Of a DNA stretch of 64,000 nucleotides, positions 61,371-64,000 are shown piece by piece; the first letter of the stretch is position 1; the number at the start of each line of letters is the position of its first letter. Under the pieces are notes generated by a model. The model saw nothing but the letters and a program-made list of their open reading frames with translations. It did no database searches and had not been told where the DNA came from. Made by a program: the position numbers and the translations under genes. The DNA comes from Mucilaginibacter flavidus (GTDB lineage: Bacteria; Bacteroidota; Bacteroidia; Sphingobacteriales; Sphingobacteriaceae), in NCBI RefSeq assembly GCF_024055575.1, contig NZ_JAMXOE010000001.1, positions 62,001-126,000 on the forward strand. The letters are read 5' to 3'.

Positions 61371-62783
61371 ATGAATCAAGTTGCTAAGAAAAGGTTTTTT
61401 GAAGATGTTGCCATTATTGATATTGCCGAAGAAGGCAAAGGCGTAGGCAAAGCCGATGATTTTGTGCTTTTTGTGGAAAAAGCCGTGCCAGGCGATATCG
61501 CCGACGTGGCCGTTTATCGCAGCAAGAAAAACTTTGGCGAAGGTAAAATAGTTACGCTTAAACAAGCATCTGAATACCGTACGGAGCCATTTTGTGAGCA
61601 CTTTGGCACCTGCGGTGGTTGCAAGTGGCAGCACATGACCTACGAGGCACAACTAAAGTTCAAGCAAAAATCGGTAGCCGATGCGCTTGGCCGGTTGGCA
61701 AAGATTGATGTGGACCACATGGATGCCATTATCCCCTCGCCTGCCGACAAATATTACCGCAACAAACTCGAATATACCTTCAGCAACAAACGCTGGCTGT
61801 ATGATGGCGAGAATCGCGACAACGAAGAACTGAACATGAATGCCCTGGGTTTCCATATCCCAGGCAGGTTTGATAAGATACTGGATGTAAACCACTGCTG
61901 GCTGCAGGCAGAGCCATCAAACACTTTACGCAATACGCTCCGCGAGTTTGTGATACGTGAGGGCTACAGCTTTTACGATTTAAAACGCCATGAAGGAGCA
62001 CTACGCAACCTGGTGGTACGTACCTCATCAACCGGCGAAGTTATGGTGATAGTTGTCTTTGCTTACGCAAGTGAGGAGGAGGTGAATAAGCTGATGAGCT
62101 ATATCGACAACAATTTCCCTGATATAACTTCGCTGTTATACATCATCAACCAAAAAAAGAACGATACTATTTTCGACCAGGATGTGGTTGCCTATAAAGG
62201 CCCGGAGTTTATCCACGAGGAAATGAATGGCATAAAGTTCCGCATCGGACCGAAATCGTTTTATCAGACCAATTCGATACAAGCCTTAAAGCTGTACGAA
62301 ATAGCCCGCGATTTTGCTGGCTTTACCGGCAACGAACTGGTTTATGATTTATATACCGGCGCAGGCACCATTGCCAATTTTATAGCCGGCCATGTGCGCG
62401 AAGTTGTTGGGGTTGAATATGTACCAACCGCTATCGAGGACGCTAAAGTAAACTCGGCCATCAACAACATCACCAACACCAAATTTTTTGCCGGCGACAT
62501 GAAGGATGTACTGGTAGCCGATTTTGTGGCCGAACACGGCAAGCCCGATGTAATCATAACCGATCCGCCGCGTGCCGGCATGCACCCCGATGTGGTTGCC
62601 CGCCTGATGGAAATTGAAGCACCCAAAATTGTGTACGTAAGCTGCAACGCAGCAACCCAGGCCCGCGATTTGTTGGTATTGAAAGAGAAATACGATACTG
62701 TAAAAATTCAGCCGGTGGATATGTTTCCGCATACGCAGCATGTAGAGAATGTGGTGTTGCTGGTGCTGAGGAATGGTTCATAG
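61371..62783 (+). CDS. rlmD: 23S rRNA (uracil(1939)-C(5))-methyltransferase RlmD
   Basis: 470 residues. TRAM domain (~8-65), iron-sulfur Cys75, Cys81 and Cys84 (CEHFGTCGGCKW) and a fourth at Cys176 (HCWLQ). SAM site VYDLYTGAGTIANF, DPPRAGMHPDVV and the nucleophile Cys in YVSCNAATQARDL complete the RlmD/TrmA pattern. The 4Fe-4S set makes RlmD-type more likely than TrmA. Confidence 0.93.
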   Translation: MNQVAKKRFFEDVAIIDIAEEGKGVGKADDFVLFVEKAVPGDIADVAVYRSKKNFGEGKIVTLKQASEYRTEPFCEHFGTCGGCKWQHMTYEAQLKFKQKSVADALGRLAKIDVDHMDAIIPSPADKYYRNKLEYTFSNKRWLYDGENRDNEELNMNALGFHIPGRFDKILDVNHCWLQAEPSNTLRNTLREFVIREGYSFYDLKRHEGALRNLVVRTSSTGEVMVIVVFAYASEEEVNKLMSYIDNNFPDITSLLYIINQKKNDTIFDQDVVAYKGPEFIHEEMNGIKFRIGPKSFYQTNSIQALKLYEIARDFAGFTGNELVYDLYTGAGTIANFIAGHVREVVGVEYVPTAIEDAKVNSAINNITNTKFFAGDMKDVLVADFVAEHGKPDVIITDPPRAGMHPDVVARLMEIEAPKIVYVSCNAATQARDLLVLKEKYDTVKIQPVDMFPHTQHVENVVLLVLRNGS

Positions 62784-62843
62784 TTGATGGTTCATAGTTC
62801 ATGGTAAAAAAAAGACCATGGACCATGGACCATAGACCATAGT
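62778..62843. repeat. Word-type inverted repeat (ATGGTTCATAG / CATGGACCATAG)
   Basis: GTTCATAGTTGATGGTTCAT on the left faces ACCATGGACCATGGACCATA on the right across an A-rich loop. It starts at the rlmD stop and can act as a terminator. Confidence 0.7.
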
Positions 62844-62931
62844 AAAAAAAATCAACATCAGCGCAATCAAAATAATCAACGGTTATAATCGGTGAAATCA
62901 TTTTCAAATCGGTGTAATCAAAAAAAATAAA

Positions 62932-63330
62932 ATGGAACCGGAAGAGCTTTTAAACGAAGACAGAACCAACAGTGATGGGCCAAAAAAGGAGAGTCCGCTG
63001 TTAAGTTTGGAGAAGGATTTGAAATTTTTCAATGAGTCTATCCGCGAGGTGGCGGTTGAAATAATGGTGGAGGGGCTGTCAAATTACCCGATCTTTATTG
63101 CCCATCAGCATGAACTTGCTTTGGGCGAATTGATATTAGACCGTTTCGATTTAAACACCGAGTGGAGCATACACGCCAGCACGCTGGAAGAGTTTGTTGA
63201 AAAAGGTGTGATAAAAGAAATACTGAAAGACCGCTTCATCAACAGCTACAAAAACCCGCACGATTATATGTGTGTATTTGTGGTAGTGCCTGAAGGTGCG
63301 AATTTTGTATATGTACCGTATGTGAAGTAA
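62932..63330 (+). CDS. Conserved hypothetical cytoplasmic protein
   Basis: 132 residues. An acidic N-terminus (~1-25) precedes a compact domain: FNESIREVAVEIMVEGLSNY in part, PIFIAHQHELALGELILDRF and FVVVPEGANFVYVPY. It looks like a conserved Bacteroidota protein of unknown role. No signal peptide. Confidence 0.75.
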   Translation: MEPEELLNEDRTNSDGPKKESPLLSLEKDLKFFNESIREVAVEIMVEGLSNYPIFIAHQHELALGELILDRFDLNTEWSIHASTLEEFVEKGVIKEILKDRFINSYKNPHDYMCVFVVVPEGANFVYVPYVK

Positions 63331-63480
63331 GGACGTTGTAAGGTTTGAAAGTTGTAAGGTTGAAAGGTTAATTCTATCTTTACAATATAAAGTAAGGCGC
63401 ATTTGACAACATTGCAACATTTCAACTTTACAACGTTTCAACAAAAAAACAACATTTCAACCTTCCAACTTTACAACGTT
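63331..63480. repeat. Word-type inverted repeat (GTTGTAAGGTTGAAAG)
   Basis: GTTGTAAGGTTTGAAAGTTG words on the left; ACAACATTGCAACATTTCAA and further CAACTTTACAACGTTTCAAC words on the right. The same words occur at 61305-61345 before rlmD. Confidence 0.75.
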
Positions 63481-63488
63481 TCAACAGC

Positions 63489-63998
63489 ATGAGCGATAAA
63501 CACCTCCTAATATTAAACCACCAGCAAATACAGCAAAAAATTGACCGTATTGCCTACCAGATACTGGAAGATAACTTTGAAGAAGAAGAGATTTTAATAG
63601 CCGGCATTTTGCCAAGCGGCGATAAAATTGCGCGACGCATAAAAGCCATCCTGGATGATATTGCGCCGTTTAAAAGCACTTTCATTGGTATCGAGTTGGA
63701 TAAGCAAAGCACCAGTTTAAAAGCTACTATTAACTTTAACGTGCAGGATTGCAGCAACAAAGTAGTTATTTTGGTTGATGACGTGCTGAATAGTGGCAAA
63801 ACCATTGCTTATGGTTTTGGTGTTTTTCGCGATGTGCCGCTTAAAAAGCTGCGTACAGCTGTACTTATCGACCGTAACCACAAACGTTTCCCCATGATAA
63901 CCGATTTTGCAGGGATGGCCTTATCCACCGTGCTAAAGGAATTTGTTGATGTGGTTCTGGACGAAGAAGGCGAAGAAGATGGGGTTTATTTGAGGTAG
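63489..63998 (+). CDS. Phosphoribosyltransferase, PyrR-like
   Basis: 169 residues ending at the last bases of the window. PRPP loop VVILVDDVLNSGKTIAYG and IAGILPSGDKIARRI follow the type I PRTase pattern and resemble the PyrR at 16782, though more distantly. Uracil- or purine-type substrate is not decidable. The promoter region is dominated by the word repeat. Confidence 0.82.
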   Translation: MSDKHLLILNHQQIQQKIDRIAYQILEDNFEEEEILIAGILPSGDKIARRIKAILDDIAPFKSTFIGIELDKQSTSLKATINFNVQDCSNKVVILVDDVLNSGKTIAYGFGVFRDVPLKKLRTAVLIDRNHKRFPMITDFAGMALSTVLKEFVDVVLDEEGEEDGVYLR

Positions 63999-64000
63999 TC

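Noticed and set aside
63331..63480. Word repeats as a CRISPR array
   Set aside because: Words are irregularly spaced and mirrored, not direct repeats with constant spacers; no cas genes are present.

Overview
The window reads as a chromosomal segment of a Bacteroidota bacterium, most likely a sphingobacterium close to Mucilaginibacter or Pedobacter. The grounds are the repeated TAnnTTTG -7 boxes just upstream of start codons, a type IX secretion sorting domain, a SusC/SusD polysaccharide utilisation locus (PUL), the short-chain type of threonine dehydrogenase, and glucoamylase-like (GH144-type) enzymes. No rRNA, tRNA or CRISPR array was found. Most genes are housekeeping, with accessory insertions between them.

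Layout. 1-11.3 kb: the end of a large T9SS surface protein, a penicillin acylase, a SYLF protein, a LuxE-like acyl-activating protein, a RES/Xre toxin-antitoxin pair and tyrS. 11.4-20.7 kb: rpsA, a duplicated membrane-protein/ACT unit whose first copy is broken, an aminopeptidase P, pyrR and pyrB split by a four-helix-bundle (IVP) cassette, and a serine hydrolase. 20.8-29.8 kb: a LysR regulator, a methyltransferase, an AT-rich KAP-family P-loop NTPase (possible defence gene), asd, threonine dehydrogenase, yebC and two small genes. 30.0-44.9 kb: a minus-strand PUL with a membrane sensor-regulator, SusC, SusD, a LamG lipoprotein, two glucoamylase/GH144-like enzymes, a GH43-like enzyme and an esterase. 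The enzymes fit beta-1,2-glucan as substrate, but this is inference. 45-51 kb: trhO, kbl (partner of the threonine dehydrogenase 20 kb away), an antitoxin/PIN pair overlapping pheS, and a TetR regulator. 51.2-54.6 kb: a complete IS1595-type transposon with cargo. 55.3-61 kb: a CreD membrane locus with its own winged-helix regulator, three copies of one palindromic operator and three tandem four-helix membrane paralogues. 61.4-64 kb: rlmD and a second PyrR-like phosphoribosyltransferase.

Two repeat systems overlay the genes. One is a family of about 147-bp elements with inverted ends (four whole copies and a fifth split in two). The other is a set of intergenic inverted repeats, each built from its own short repeated word. 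The split 147-bp copy carries the transposon: removing bases 51206-54586 and one copy of the 8-bp duplication TATTTTTT restores a 149-bp element. This fixes the transposon boundaries to the base.

Best candidates for something new: the transposon cargo (a HEPN-type protein, a four-helix membrane protein and a long nested stem-loop), the CreD locus with its ACTTTG-N5-CAAAGT operator, and the IVP cassette in the pyrimidine operon.
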